From positions 1 through 11,703 of the forward strand of contig JAFGJF010000277.1 of NCBI GenBank assembly GCA_016929205.1: DNA of 11,703 nt, given 5' to 3'. Shown here in pieces: positions 6,036 to 11,703 of this stretch. Position 1 is the first letter of the stretch. Every line of letters starts with the position of its first letter. A program made the position numbers and the translations under genes. Source of the DNA: Anaerolineae bacterium. Lineage in GTDB: Bacteria > Chloroflexota > Anaerolineae > JAFGEY01. The notes under the pieces are model-generated. The model saw nothing but the letters and a program-made list of their open reading frames with translations. It did not search any database and was not told where the DNA came from.

Positions 6036-6221
6036 ATGGCAAAAAACTGGCTGCAACGCTTTGTATCACGCCTGGGCATTTTGGGTGAGCTGTTAAAATT
6101 CCTGTGGCAGCGCAAACTTTGGTGGATTATTCCCATGATCGTTATGCTTATCCTGTTCACGCTGTTGCTGGTCGCCGCGCAGGGGTCAGCCCTCGCACCC
6201 TTTATTTATACAATCTTTTAA
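6036..6221 (+). CDS. DUF5989 / SxtK-like small membrane protein
   Basis: 61 aa. ATG 6036 has AGGAG (6023-6027) 8 nt upstream; a TTG one codon earlier is less likely. The N-terminus is an amphipathic, basic helix (about 1-27), then a strongly hydrophobic helix (about 28-48) and a short conserved-looking end, AQGSALAPFIYTIF. LWQRKLWWIIP followed by the hydrophobic stretch and SALAPFIYTIF is the pattern I recognise for DUF5989, a family repeatedly found beside O-carbamoyltransferases and related to SxtK of the saxitoxin cluster. Function is unknown; one membrane helix and no catalytic residues suggest a subunit or anchor for the enzyme. It is the first gene of the cassette and ends 13 nt before the next gene. 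Confidence 0.85.
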   Translation: MAKNWLQRFVSRLGILGELLKFLWQRKLWWIIPMIVMLILFTLLLVAAQGSALAPFIYTIF

Positions 6222-6234
6222 GGTAGGGATCGAA

Positions 6235-6738
6235 ATGGACTTGATCGCACTTGTACTTTTGACATTGGTCGGCTATTCTGCCGGTGCCGTCATCGGCAGC
6301 AGAAATCACCTTGCCACGCCAAAGCCGGTTGACTTGGTACTGATCGTTTTATTGTGGATTGGTGCCTTGTTTTCACGGACCTTCATCGGAAAATGGGTTG
6401 CCGTGGGCATCTGGGTTGCCTGTGCTGTCGTGCTGGCAGTGGTGCGAACGTTTGTGCGACGCAACCAGCTCCCCCTTGCCGAGCCAAAGGAACTGTTACC
6501 CAGCGGCAATCTGCTCGAGCGTGCCTGGGATGGATGGAAACGTTTTGCCCAGCAGATGGGCAACTTTCAGGGACGGGTTCTGCTCGCCATGTTTTATTTT
6601 GTTGTCGTCACACCTTTCGGTCTCCTGGTCAGACTTTTTAGCGATCCACTGCGCGTCAAGCAGCGCGGGCGTACATCCTTTTGGCTCAATCGCCCGGCAG
6701 CAGATATGGATCTGGAGAAAACAAGGAGTCAGTTCTAA
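6235..6738 (+). CDS. SxtJ-like membrane protein with extra N-terminal membrane helices
   Basis: 167 aa from ATG 6235, with a weak GGTAGGG site upstream. Residues about 92-167 match the SxtJ pattern: a tryptophan-containing helix (AWDGWKRFAQQMG), a membrane helix within GRVLLAMFYFVVVTPFGLL, then VRLFSDPL and TSFW near the end. SxtJ is the small protein of unknown function next to the carbamoyltransferase SxtI in saxitoxin clusters. Ahead of it are three further hydrophobic segments (about 1-22, 31-47, 53-73), which appear to be an extension over the usual small SxtJ protein. The stop overlaps the carbamoyltransferase start (TAATG), which supports production in fixed ratio and perhaps a physical complex. 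The assignment rests on recognition of the pattern, not on a search. Confidence 0.75.
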   Translation: MDLIALVLLTLVGYSAGAVIGSRNHLATPKPVDLVLIVLLWIGALFSRTFIGKWVAVGIWVACAVVLAVVRTFVRRNQLPLAEPKELLPSGNLLERAWDGWKRFAQQMGNFQGRVLLAMFYFVVVTPFGLLVRLFSDPLRVKQRGRTSFWLNRPAADMDLEKTRSQF

Positions 6739-8516
6739 TGTACATCTTGGGCACCTCGTTTTTTTACCACGACTCAGCCGCAGCCCTGATCCAAGATGGC
6801 GAGTTGATCGCAGCAGCAGATCAGGAACGATTCAGCCGCAAGAAACACGATAGTGGCTTTCCAAGCCAGGCGATCGCGTTCTGCCTGGCCCAGGCCGGGA
6901 TCGCGGCCGATGACCTGGATTACGTCGTTTTTTACGAAAAGCCCCTTACCAAGTTTGAACGGATCTTGATGACCTCATTAGGCACATTCCCGCGCTCTTG
7001 GGAATCATTCAGCGAGGCGATGGTCACTTGGTTCGACCAAAAACTGTGGATCAAGACGCTGATCCAGGAAAAAGTCGGCGTACCAGCAGACAAAGTCCTG
7101 TTCACCGATCATCATATGTCACACGCTGCCAGCGCGTTGTTCTGCTCACCCTACGAGCAAGCGGCGATCATGACCGTCGACGGCGTGGGCGAGTGGACGA
7201 CGATGACCCTGGGACAGGGCAGAGCCTCGTGGCAGAACGGTGCAGACAACGAAATCACCCTTTTCTCCGAACAGCGTTTTCCCCACTCGATCGGCCTGCT
7301 CTATTCGGCCTTTACCGCCTTTTTAGGGTTCAAAGTCAACAACGGGGAATACAAGGTCATGGGAATGGCTCCCTATGGCCAGCCAAAATACCTGGACCAG
7401 GTGTACAAGATCCTCAAGGTACAAGGCGACAGTTCGTTCAGCCTCGATATGGACTATCTAAGCTACCACTATTCTCCAACCAAGAGCTTTAACAGCCGCT
7501 TTGTCCAGCTTTTTGGCGAACCGCGCGTACCCGAGTCCGAGTTTTTCACCGTCGATACCGATCCCGACCTGGATCCTGACGATCCAGCGGTAAAAAAGAA
7601 CCAGCACTACGCCGATGTCGCAGCCAGCATTCAGCGGGCCACCGAGGACACACTGCTCAAAATGGCCAACTACCTATACGAAAAGACGGGGTTGGACAAG
7701 CTTTGTATGGCCGGAGGCGTGGCCTTGAACAGCGTCGCCAACGGTCGCATCCTGCGTGAAACGCCGTTTCAGGAAGTCTTTATCCAGCCCGCAGCAGGCG
7801 ATTCCGGAGGTGCATTGGGCGCAGCATTGTACGTCTATCACGTCCTGCTCAAGAAACCACGCGCCTTTGTGATGGAACACGCCTACTGGGGCCAGGGATA
7901 TACTCAAGATGAGATCCGATCGTGGCTCGAGCGTAACAGCGTCGCCTACACCTATGTCGCCGACGACGTAGCACTGTGTGCGCAGCTTGCGGACGAGTTG
8001 GAACAGGGCAAGGTCATTGGTTGGTTCCAGGGACGTTTTGAATGGGGTCCCAGGGCACTGGGCAACCGCAGCATCCTCGCCGATCCACGCCGCGCAGATA
8101 TGAAACACATCGTCAACGAAAAGATCAAGTTCAGGGAGCTCTTCCGCCCCTTTGCCCCGGCCGTGCTCGAGGAGCGCAGCGGCGAATTTTATGGGGTAAG
8201 CGCCCCAGAGCAGCACTATCCACCGCGTTATATGCTGATGGTCTTTGCGGTTCCCGAGGACAAACAAGCCATCGTCCCGGCGACGACGCACCAGGGAGGC
8301 ACCGCTCGCATCCAGACCGTGCGTCGCGAGTGGAATCCGCTTTATTATGACATCATTGCGGCATTCCATGAACGCACGGGTGTGCCCGTACTGCTCAACA
8401 CCTCGTTCAATCTGCGTGGTGAACCGATCGTCGACAGCCCAGCAGACGCGTTCAAGACCTTTAGCAACAGCGGCATTGATACACTCATGCTCGACCATTT
8501 TCTGATCCAAGAGTGA
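6738..8516 (+). CDS. O-carbamoyltransferase (TobZ/NovN/SxtI family)
   Basis: 592 aa. ATG 6738 overlaps the previous stop (TAATG) and has AAGGAG (6723-6728) 9 nt upstream; an earlier in-frame start at 6681 would lie deep in the neighbouring gene. The family moves the carbamoyl group of carbamoyl phosphate, via carbamoyl-adenylate, to a hydroxyl of the substrate. N-terminal Kae1/YgjD-like ATPase domain: opening ILGTSFFYHDSAAALI, metal and nucleotide residues in D124-H-H-M-S-H129, VDGVGEW (D148), GEYKVMGMAPYG, and AGGVALNS (325-332). C-terminal YrdC-like domain: WGPRALGNRSILADPR (436-451), KFRELFRPFAPAVL, and NTSFNLRGEPIV. All key motifs are present and the length is as usual, so it should be active. 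It is cytosolic. The substrate is unknown: there are no sugar, polyketide or toxin genes nearby. Confidence 0.95.
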   Translation: MYILGTSFFYHDSAAALIQDGELIAAADQERFSRKKHDSGFPSQAIAFCLAQAGIAADDLDYVVFYEKPLTKFERILMTSLGTFPRSWESFSEAMVTWFDQKLWIKTLIQEKVGVPADKVLFTDHHMSHAASALFCSPYEQAAIMTVDGVGEWTTMTLGQGRASWQNGADNEITLFSEQRFPHSIGLLYSAFTAFLGFKVNNGEYKVMGMAPYGQPKYLDQVYKILKVQGDSSFSLDMDYLSYHYSPTKSFNSRFVQLFGEPRVPESEFFTVDTDPDLDPDDPAVKKNQHYADVAASIQRATEDTLLKMANYLYEKTGLDKLCMAGGVALNSVANGRILRETPFQEVFIQPAAGDSGGALGAALYVYHVLLKKPRAFVMEHAYWGQGYTQDEIRSWLERNSVAYTYVADDVALCAQLADELEQGKVIGWFQGRFEWGPRALGNRSILADPRRADMKHIVNEKIKFRELFRPFAPAVLEERSGEFYGVSAPEQHYPPRYMLMVFAVPEDKQAIVPATTHQGGTARIQTVRREWNPLYYDIIAAFHERTGVPVLLNTSFNLRGEPIVDSPADAFKTFSNSGIDTLMLDHFLIQE

Positions 8517-9793
8517 AAAGGACGATGCGGCTATCTCAACGTACTCTCAACATTCTTGTACCTTTGCTTTTGAGCCTGATCGGCGCGTTTGTTGTAATCG
8601 AGGTCGGTTTTCGCACCTTTTACCAGCTCATCCCGCTCCAGGTTTGCGCTTCCGAACCGATTTTGGCCCAGTATTACTGTCAGCCCTACTTTGAGTACGA
8701 CAAACCGGTCCGTCTTGGCTATCGTTATAAACCCGGTTTTAAGACTGAAGGTTGGTGGGATCCTGCCAACCCCACCCAGGCTAACCCCGAAAACGCCGCG
8801 GCTCCTTCCGACCGCAGCGACAAATTCTGGTATGTATTTGAAATTGACGAGATGGGGTTTCCTAACAGCGAATACCACTGGCGCGATCGTTATGACATCG
8901 TCATAACCGGTGACTCGTTCGTCACCCGCACCGCGCCTCAGACGTGGATCGAGCTCCTGCAAGGTCAAACCGGACAAAGCATCCTCACTCTGGGCGCATC
9001 GAGTTGGAGCACGCTCAACGAGGCCGAAGCGATCAAGATGTACGCCCTTGACAAAAGCCCCAAATGGGTATTGGTGATGTTTTTCGAAGGGAACGACCTG
9101 TTGAACGTAGGCCAATACGTGGAACGACGTGACAGCGGCTTAAGCTGGCGAGAATACGATATGCGGGATGTGCCGCTTTACCGCAGGCTGATCACGTTCC
9201 ACATGCTTAAATATTGGCTTGGCAAACCAAAGCAAACTGCCCCAATACGCTACCGCTACCCGGTAAGCGCCAGCACAGAGGCAGGCGAAATCGATCTAGT
9301 CTTGAAAGACATTCACCTGCTCCCGCTCAGCGCCGACTATGAGACGCTGGCTCGCTCGGACGAATTCAGTTATATCGAACAAGCGCTGCTCGAACTGCAG
9401 GCACTCTGCAAGGCCCAGGATACCCGGCTGCTGCTGGTCTACGTGCCCAGCAAGGAACACGTCTACTGGTCTCGGATATGGGATCCGGTCGACGTGAATA
9501 ACATTCTCGAACGCACGGTGACAGTCACGCTCAGCGAGGGCGATCACGGGAAACTGGTGTGGAATCCGGCCTATCTCAGTTTCGATCAGTTCAATCAGAA
9601 CCACAACGCCCAGGAGCGACTGTTTGAGGATATGACTCAAGAAAACGGGATCGAGTTCCTCAACCTGACACCGATTTTCTGGTCAAGCAGCATCAAGCTT
9701 GGCGAGACCTACCACTATGCCGACCCGCACTGGAACCAACTGGGCAACCAGATTGCCGCCGACGCGATTGCCGAATACATCATGACCCGCTAA
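8513..9793 (+). CDS. Membrane-anchored SGNH/GDSL hydrolase-like protein (SxtL-like position)
   Basis: 426 aa from GTG 8513, which overlaps the carbamoyltransferase stop (GTGA); ATG 8525 is the alternative. A basic start and hydrophobic helix (about 9-30) form a signal anchor, putting the catalytic domain outside. SGNH blocks are in order: GDS with nucleophile S135 (VITGDSFV), a glycine in LGASSW for the oxyanion hole, N194 in EGND (block III), and D404-P-H406-W in YHYADPHWNQLG (block V). The catalytic set is complete. Relatives include GDSL esterases and AlgX/DHHW-type acyltransferases; I cannot tell hydrolysis from acyl transfer. In saxitoxin clusters a GDSL-type gene (sxtL) also follows the I-J-K set, so the association recurs. 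Its likely role is to act on the carbamoylated or otherwise decorated product outside the membrane. A strong terminator follows. Confidence 0.85.
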   Translation: MKRTMRLSQRTLNILVPLLLSLIGAFVVIEVGFRTFYQLIPLQVCASEPILAQYYCQPYFEYDKPVRLGYRYKPGFKTEGWWDPANPTQANPENAAAPSDRSDKFWYVFEIDEMGFPNSEYHWRDRYDIVITGDSFVTRTAPQTWIELLQGQTGQSILTLGASSWSTLNEAEAIKMYALDKSPKWVLVMFFEGNDLLNVGQYVERRDSGLSWREYDMRDVPLYRRLITFHMLKYWLGKPKQTAPIRYRYPVSASTEAGEIDLVLKDIHLLPLSADYETLARSDEFSYIEQALLELQALCKAQDTRLLLVYVPSKEHVYWSRIWDPVDVNNILERTVTVTLSEGDHGKLVWNPAYLSFDQFNQNHNAQERLFEDMTQENGIEFLNLTPIFWSSSIKLGETYHYADPHWNQLGNQIAADAIAEYIMTR

Positions 9794-9838
9794 AAAGCAA
9801 GAACAAGTCGTTTGCTCGCCCGTGTCTTTGATCAACGA

Positions 9839-9874
9839 GAAACCGGGGTTTGGTGAAAACCCCGGTTTCTTTTT
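9839..9874 (+). terminator. Terminator of the carbamoyltransferase cassette; GAAACCGGG palindrome, copy 2
   Basis: Perfect 13-bp arms (9839-9851, 9857-9869) with loop GGTGA, then TTTTT (9870-9874). It lies between two convergent genes, 45 nt after the SGNH stop and just past the iscS stop. The T run is on the plus strand, so it serves the cassette best; the stem may also help end iscS transcripts. Confidence 0.9.
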
Positions 9875-9883
9875 GTCCAATGT

Positions 9884-11092
9884 TCACACTACAATCTTGA
9901 CCGGCGCACAGCTTGCCGGATCGTACAACGGGCTGATCTCGCGCAACTTTTGGATGATCCCGGGCAAATGATCGACCACAAAATCGACATCTTGCTCGCT
10001 GTTTTCTCGTCCCAGCGTCAGACGCAGGCTGCCGTGCGCAACCTCGATCGGCACACCCATCGCCGCCAGCACGTGCGATGGCTCCAGCGAAGCCGACGTA
10101 CACGCCGAGCCGCTGCTGGCACACACGCCAAGCGCATCGAGGTTTAGCAGGATGCCTTCGCCCTCGACGTATTTAAAGACAAAACTGGCGCTGTTGGGCA
10201 ATCGCTCGCTGGGGTGCCCGGTCAAGATCGTTTCGGGTATACGGCCCAAAACACCTTGAATCAACCTGTCACGTAATACGCTCTGCCTCTGGTTCTCCGC
10301 TTCGACGTCTTGGTAGGCCAGCTTGAGCGCCGTCGCCATGCCGACAATGTAAGGCACGTTCTCCGTGCCGGCACGCCGCCGCCCTTCGTGCGAGCCGCCG
10401 GTTTGCATCGGCCAAAACTTGACCTTGCGACGCGCATACAAAGTGCCAACCCCTTTAGGGCCGTAAAACTTGTGCGCGGAAAAAGACATCAGGTCGACAC
10501 CCAGGCGATCGACGTTGAGATCGAGTGCGCCACCGGCTTGCACGGCATCACTGTGGAACGGCACACCCCTGGCTTGGGTCACGCGCGAAATCTCGGCCAT
10601 AGGCTGGATCGTGCCCACTTCATTGTTGGCATACATGATGCTGACCAATGCTGTGTCATCGCGGATCGCCCTGGCAACCTCATCCGGATCGACCACGCCA
10701 TACTCGTCCACGGGCAAATAGGTCACCTCGAAACCAAACTTTTCCTGCAACTGCTCCATGGTGTGGCCGATGGCGTGGTGCTCGATAGGAGATGTAATCA
10801 AGTGCTTCTTGCCCTTTTCGGCCTGGGCGAAAGCCACACCCCGCAGCGCAAGGTTGTTGCTCTCACTGCCACCGCTGGTAAAAATCACCTCGCGAGGCTG
10901 GCAACCCAGGATACCGGCAACCGTCTCCCGTGCCTCCTCAAGCGCATCATTCGCCTCAAGTCCTTTATGATGCAAACTGGAGGCATTCCCATAGATCTCT
11001 GTAAAATAGGGCAACATTGCCTCGACAACGCGGGGATCGACGGCCGTCGTCGCCGCATGATCAAGATAAATCGTCCGTTTTTTTGTATCCAT
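9884..11092 (-). CDS. iscS: Cysteine desulfurase (IscS/NifS class I)
   Basis: 402 aa from ATG 11092 (MDTKKRTIYLDHAATT); a 13-residue extension to 11131 looks unconserved. The Shine-Dalgarno sequence is weak (AAAGAG region). PLP-dependent enzyme that takes sulfur from L-cysteine as a protein persulfide for Fe-S clusters and thiolated tRNA or cofactors. Visible: the DHAATT start, SGGSESNN phosphate-binding turn (73-80), H105 stacking on PLP (IEHHAI), D182 and Q185 (SDAVQ), Schiff-base lysine K208 (SAHKFYGPKG), RAGTENV (240-246), and catalytic C331 in the mobile loop SSGSACTSAS typical of IscS. Length is normal. The C-terminus has an additional Cys (PASCAPVK) in place of the E. coli IscS tail. 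It follows the Rrf2 regulator on the same strand after 66 nt, but no IscU-type scaffold gene follows here. Confidence 0.95.
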   Translation of the reverse strand: MDTKKRTIYLDHAATTAVDPRVVEAMLPYFTEIYGNASSLHHKGLEANDALEEARETVAGILGCQPREVIFTSGGSESNNLALRGVAFAQAEKGKKHLITSPIEHHAIGHTMEQLQEKFGFEVTYLPVDEYGVVDPDEVARAIRDDTALVSIMYANNEVGTIQPMAEISRVTQARGVPFHSDAVQAGGALDLNVDRLGVDLMSFSAHKFYGPKGVGTLYARRKVKFWPMQTGGSHEGRRRAGTENVPYIVGMATALKLAYQDVEAENQRQSVLRDRLIQGVLGRIPETILTGHPSERLPNSASFVFKYVEGEGILLNLDALGVCASSGSACTSASLEPSHVLAAMGVPIEVAHGSLRLTLGRENSEQDVDFVVDHLPGIIQKLREISPLYDPASCAPVKIVV

Positions 11093-11158
11093 TCCACTCT
11101 TTCTCACTATCTGATTTGCGTGCCCGACCAAACCTGGTCCGGTATGGTCAGCGAGCGA

Positions 11159-11560
11159 TTATAAATCAGCTAACGTTATCCGATCTAGTGTATCCACCAC
11201 CCGATCGTGTACATTCTGCCATACAGTACGGGCGGCACAAATGTCACCCCGTTCACATGGACGTAGTACGTCTTCCTGCCGTACACACAGAACCGGCAAA
11301 ATATCTCCGTCAAGCGCGCGCAGCACATCGCCCACAGTGACCTTTTCCGGTGAACAGGCCAGTTCATACCCCCCTTTGGCCCCACGCGTACTGACGATCA
11401 AGCCGGCATCGCGCAGAGATGGGATGATCTGTTCCAAATAGGCCAACGAAATGCCCTGCGCCTCGGCGACATCACTCAGAGAAACAGGTCCGTTGCCATG
11501 TCGGGCAGCTAATTCAGCAACCGCGCGTAAACCATATTGTTCTTTGGCCGAAATTTTCAT
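11159..11560 (-). CDS. Rrf2 family transcriptional regulator (IscR-like)
   Basis: 133 aa from ATG 11560 (MKISAKEQYGLRA, the usual start of the family); the open frame further upstream holds the promoter and operator and is not coding. The winged helix-turn-helix covers about 1-68: LSDVAEAQGISLAYLEQIIPSLRDAGLI, then the wing STRGAKGGYEL. The sensor loop has C92, C102 and C108 (spacing x9, x5), close to the three-cysteine cluster site of IscR, so it probably binds an Fe-S cluster; C69 is a further Cys. It most likely senses Fe-S status and represses itself and iscS through the palindrome at 11576-11605. There is no strong Shine-Dalgarno sequence. CymR-like cysteine sensing is the alternative, but CymR lacks this Cys set. 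Confidence 0.92.
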   Translation of the reverse strand: MKISAKEQYGLRAVAELAARHGNGPVSLSDVAEAQGISLAYLEQIIPSLRDAGLIVSTRGAKGGYELACSPEKVTVGDVLRALDGDILPVLCVRQEDVLRPCERGDICAARTVWQNVHDRVVDTLDRITLADL

Positions 11561-11575
11561 CGTCCGTCCATAAAA

Positions 11576-11605
11576 AATAATCCCGAGTAAATACTCGGAA
11601 TTATT
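11576..11605. promoter_or_regulatory. 30-bp palindromic operator for the Rrf2 regulator
   Basis: Arms 11576-11589 and 11592-11605 are 14-nt inverted repeats with one mismatch around AA; the core is CCGAGTA-TT-TACTCGG on the minus strand. It overlaps the last 3 bases of the -10 box and covers the expected start near 11596. Size, AT-rich flanks and position fit an Rrf2-dimer site that blocks its own promoter. Confidence 0.8.
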
Positions 11606-11631
11606 ATACACCAGATATGTGGCCCTGTCAA
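11603..11631 (-). promoter_or_regulatory. Full-consensus promoter of the rrf2-iscS operon
   Basis: On the minus strand: -35 TTGACA (11631-11626), 17-bp spacer, -10 TATAAT (11608-11603), both boxes perfect. The leader is about 36 nt to ATG 11560. Such a strong promoter needs control, consistent with the overlapping palindrome. Confidence 0.9.
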
Positions 11632-11653
11632 TAGCCCGATTTGACTCACTAAG

Positions 11654-11698
11654 AATGTTACCGGACGATATACGTTGACGCACGAATAAATGTTACCG
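11654..11698. repeat. Direct repeat AATGTTACCG upstream of the rrf2 promoter
   Basis: Two exact 10-nt copies at 11654-11663 and 11689-11698, offset by 35 nt. They lie 23 to 67 bp upstream of the -35 box. They may be sites for a second regulator, or belong to a divergent gene beyond the window edge. Confidence 0.45.
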
Positions 11699-11703
11699 TG
11701 ACA

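Noticed and set aside
7674..8510. 278-codon minus-strand open frame
   Set aside because: Antisense to the C-terminal half of the carbamoyltransferase, which carries all family motifs.
6738..8516. A tRNA threonylcarbamoyladenosine (TsaD/Kae1) enzyme instead of a carbamoyltransferase
   Set aside because: The N-terminal domain is related, but the length (592 aa) and the C-terminal YrdC-like half with WGPRALGNRSI are typical of O-carbamoyltransferases, not TsaD.
8728..8742. AAACCCGGTTTT as a third copy of the GAAACCGGG element
   Set aside because: It is a short chance palindrome in codons for Lys-Pro-Gly-Phe of the SGNH protein and lacks the two-arm-plus-loop structure.
10310..11164. 284-codon plus-strand open frame
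   Set aside because: Antisense to iscS, whose active-site residues are all intact; the plus-strand translation resembles no family and has no ribosome site.
11641..11703. Plus-strand promoter (TTGACT at 11641, GATATA near 11667) for a gene to the right
   Set aside because: The spacing is about 20 bp and the -10 is poor; no coding start is visible before the window ends.

Overview
The window looks like bacterial chromosome of moderate-to-high GC, most likely from the Chloroflexota (Anaerolineae-like). This is inference, from exported proteins with Pro/Thr linkers behind a lipobox or membrane anchor, an ECF sigma factor paired with a one-helix membrane protein, a 57-residue 2[4Fe-4S] ferredoxin, and a DUF5989/SxtJ/carbamoyltransferase cluster. 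Promoters are of the sigma-70 type (TTGACA/TATAAT, 17-bp spacing). I see no rRNA, tRNA, CRISPR array or insertion sequence.

Layout. (1) 1-2693, plus strand: the 3' end of a transglutaminase-like gene, a lipoprotein with PsbP-like and carboxypeptidase-regulatory-like regions, a good terminator, and a GNAT acetyltransferase with a degenerate N-terminal half. (2) 2713-3283: a strong promoter with an embedded palindrome drives what is now a 99-codon membrane-anchor/PT-linker ORF. Past its stop the same frame continues into a calcineurin-like phosphoesterase broken by two frameshifts, so the locus is a decayed gene. (3) 3282-4601, minus strand: an MBL-fold hydrolase and a ferredoxin, each with its own promoter. 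(4) 4660-5815, plus strand: an ECF sigma factor translationally coupled to a cysteine-free single-pass membrane protein. (5) 5816-6035: a non-coding leader with a GAAACCGGG palindrome, two interlocked inverted repeats and a possible 15-codon leader ORF. (6) 6036-9793: a tight four-gene cassette, DUF5989/SxtK-like, SxtJ-like, TobZ/SxtI-type O-carbamoyltransferase and membrane-anchored SGNH hydrolase (SxtL-like), ended by a strong terminator. (7) 9884-11703, minus strand: an IscR-like Rrf2 regulator followed by cysteine desulfurase, under a full-consensus promoter overlapped by a 30-bp palindrome.

The most interesting system is the cassette at 6036-9793. It has the same four protein types as sxtI/J/K/L of the cyanobacterial saxitoxin cluster but none of the toxin pathway around it. 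This suggests a stand-alone module that carbamoylates an envelope or exported molecule: the carbamoyltransferase in the cytosol, two small membrane proteins, and an SGNH enzyme acting outside the membrane. The Rrf2-desulfurase pair is a standard autoregulated Fe-S/sulfur operon, but with no scaffold gene next to it.
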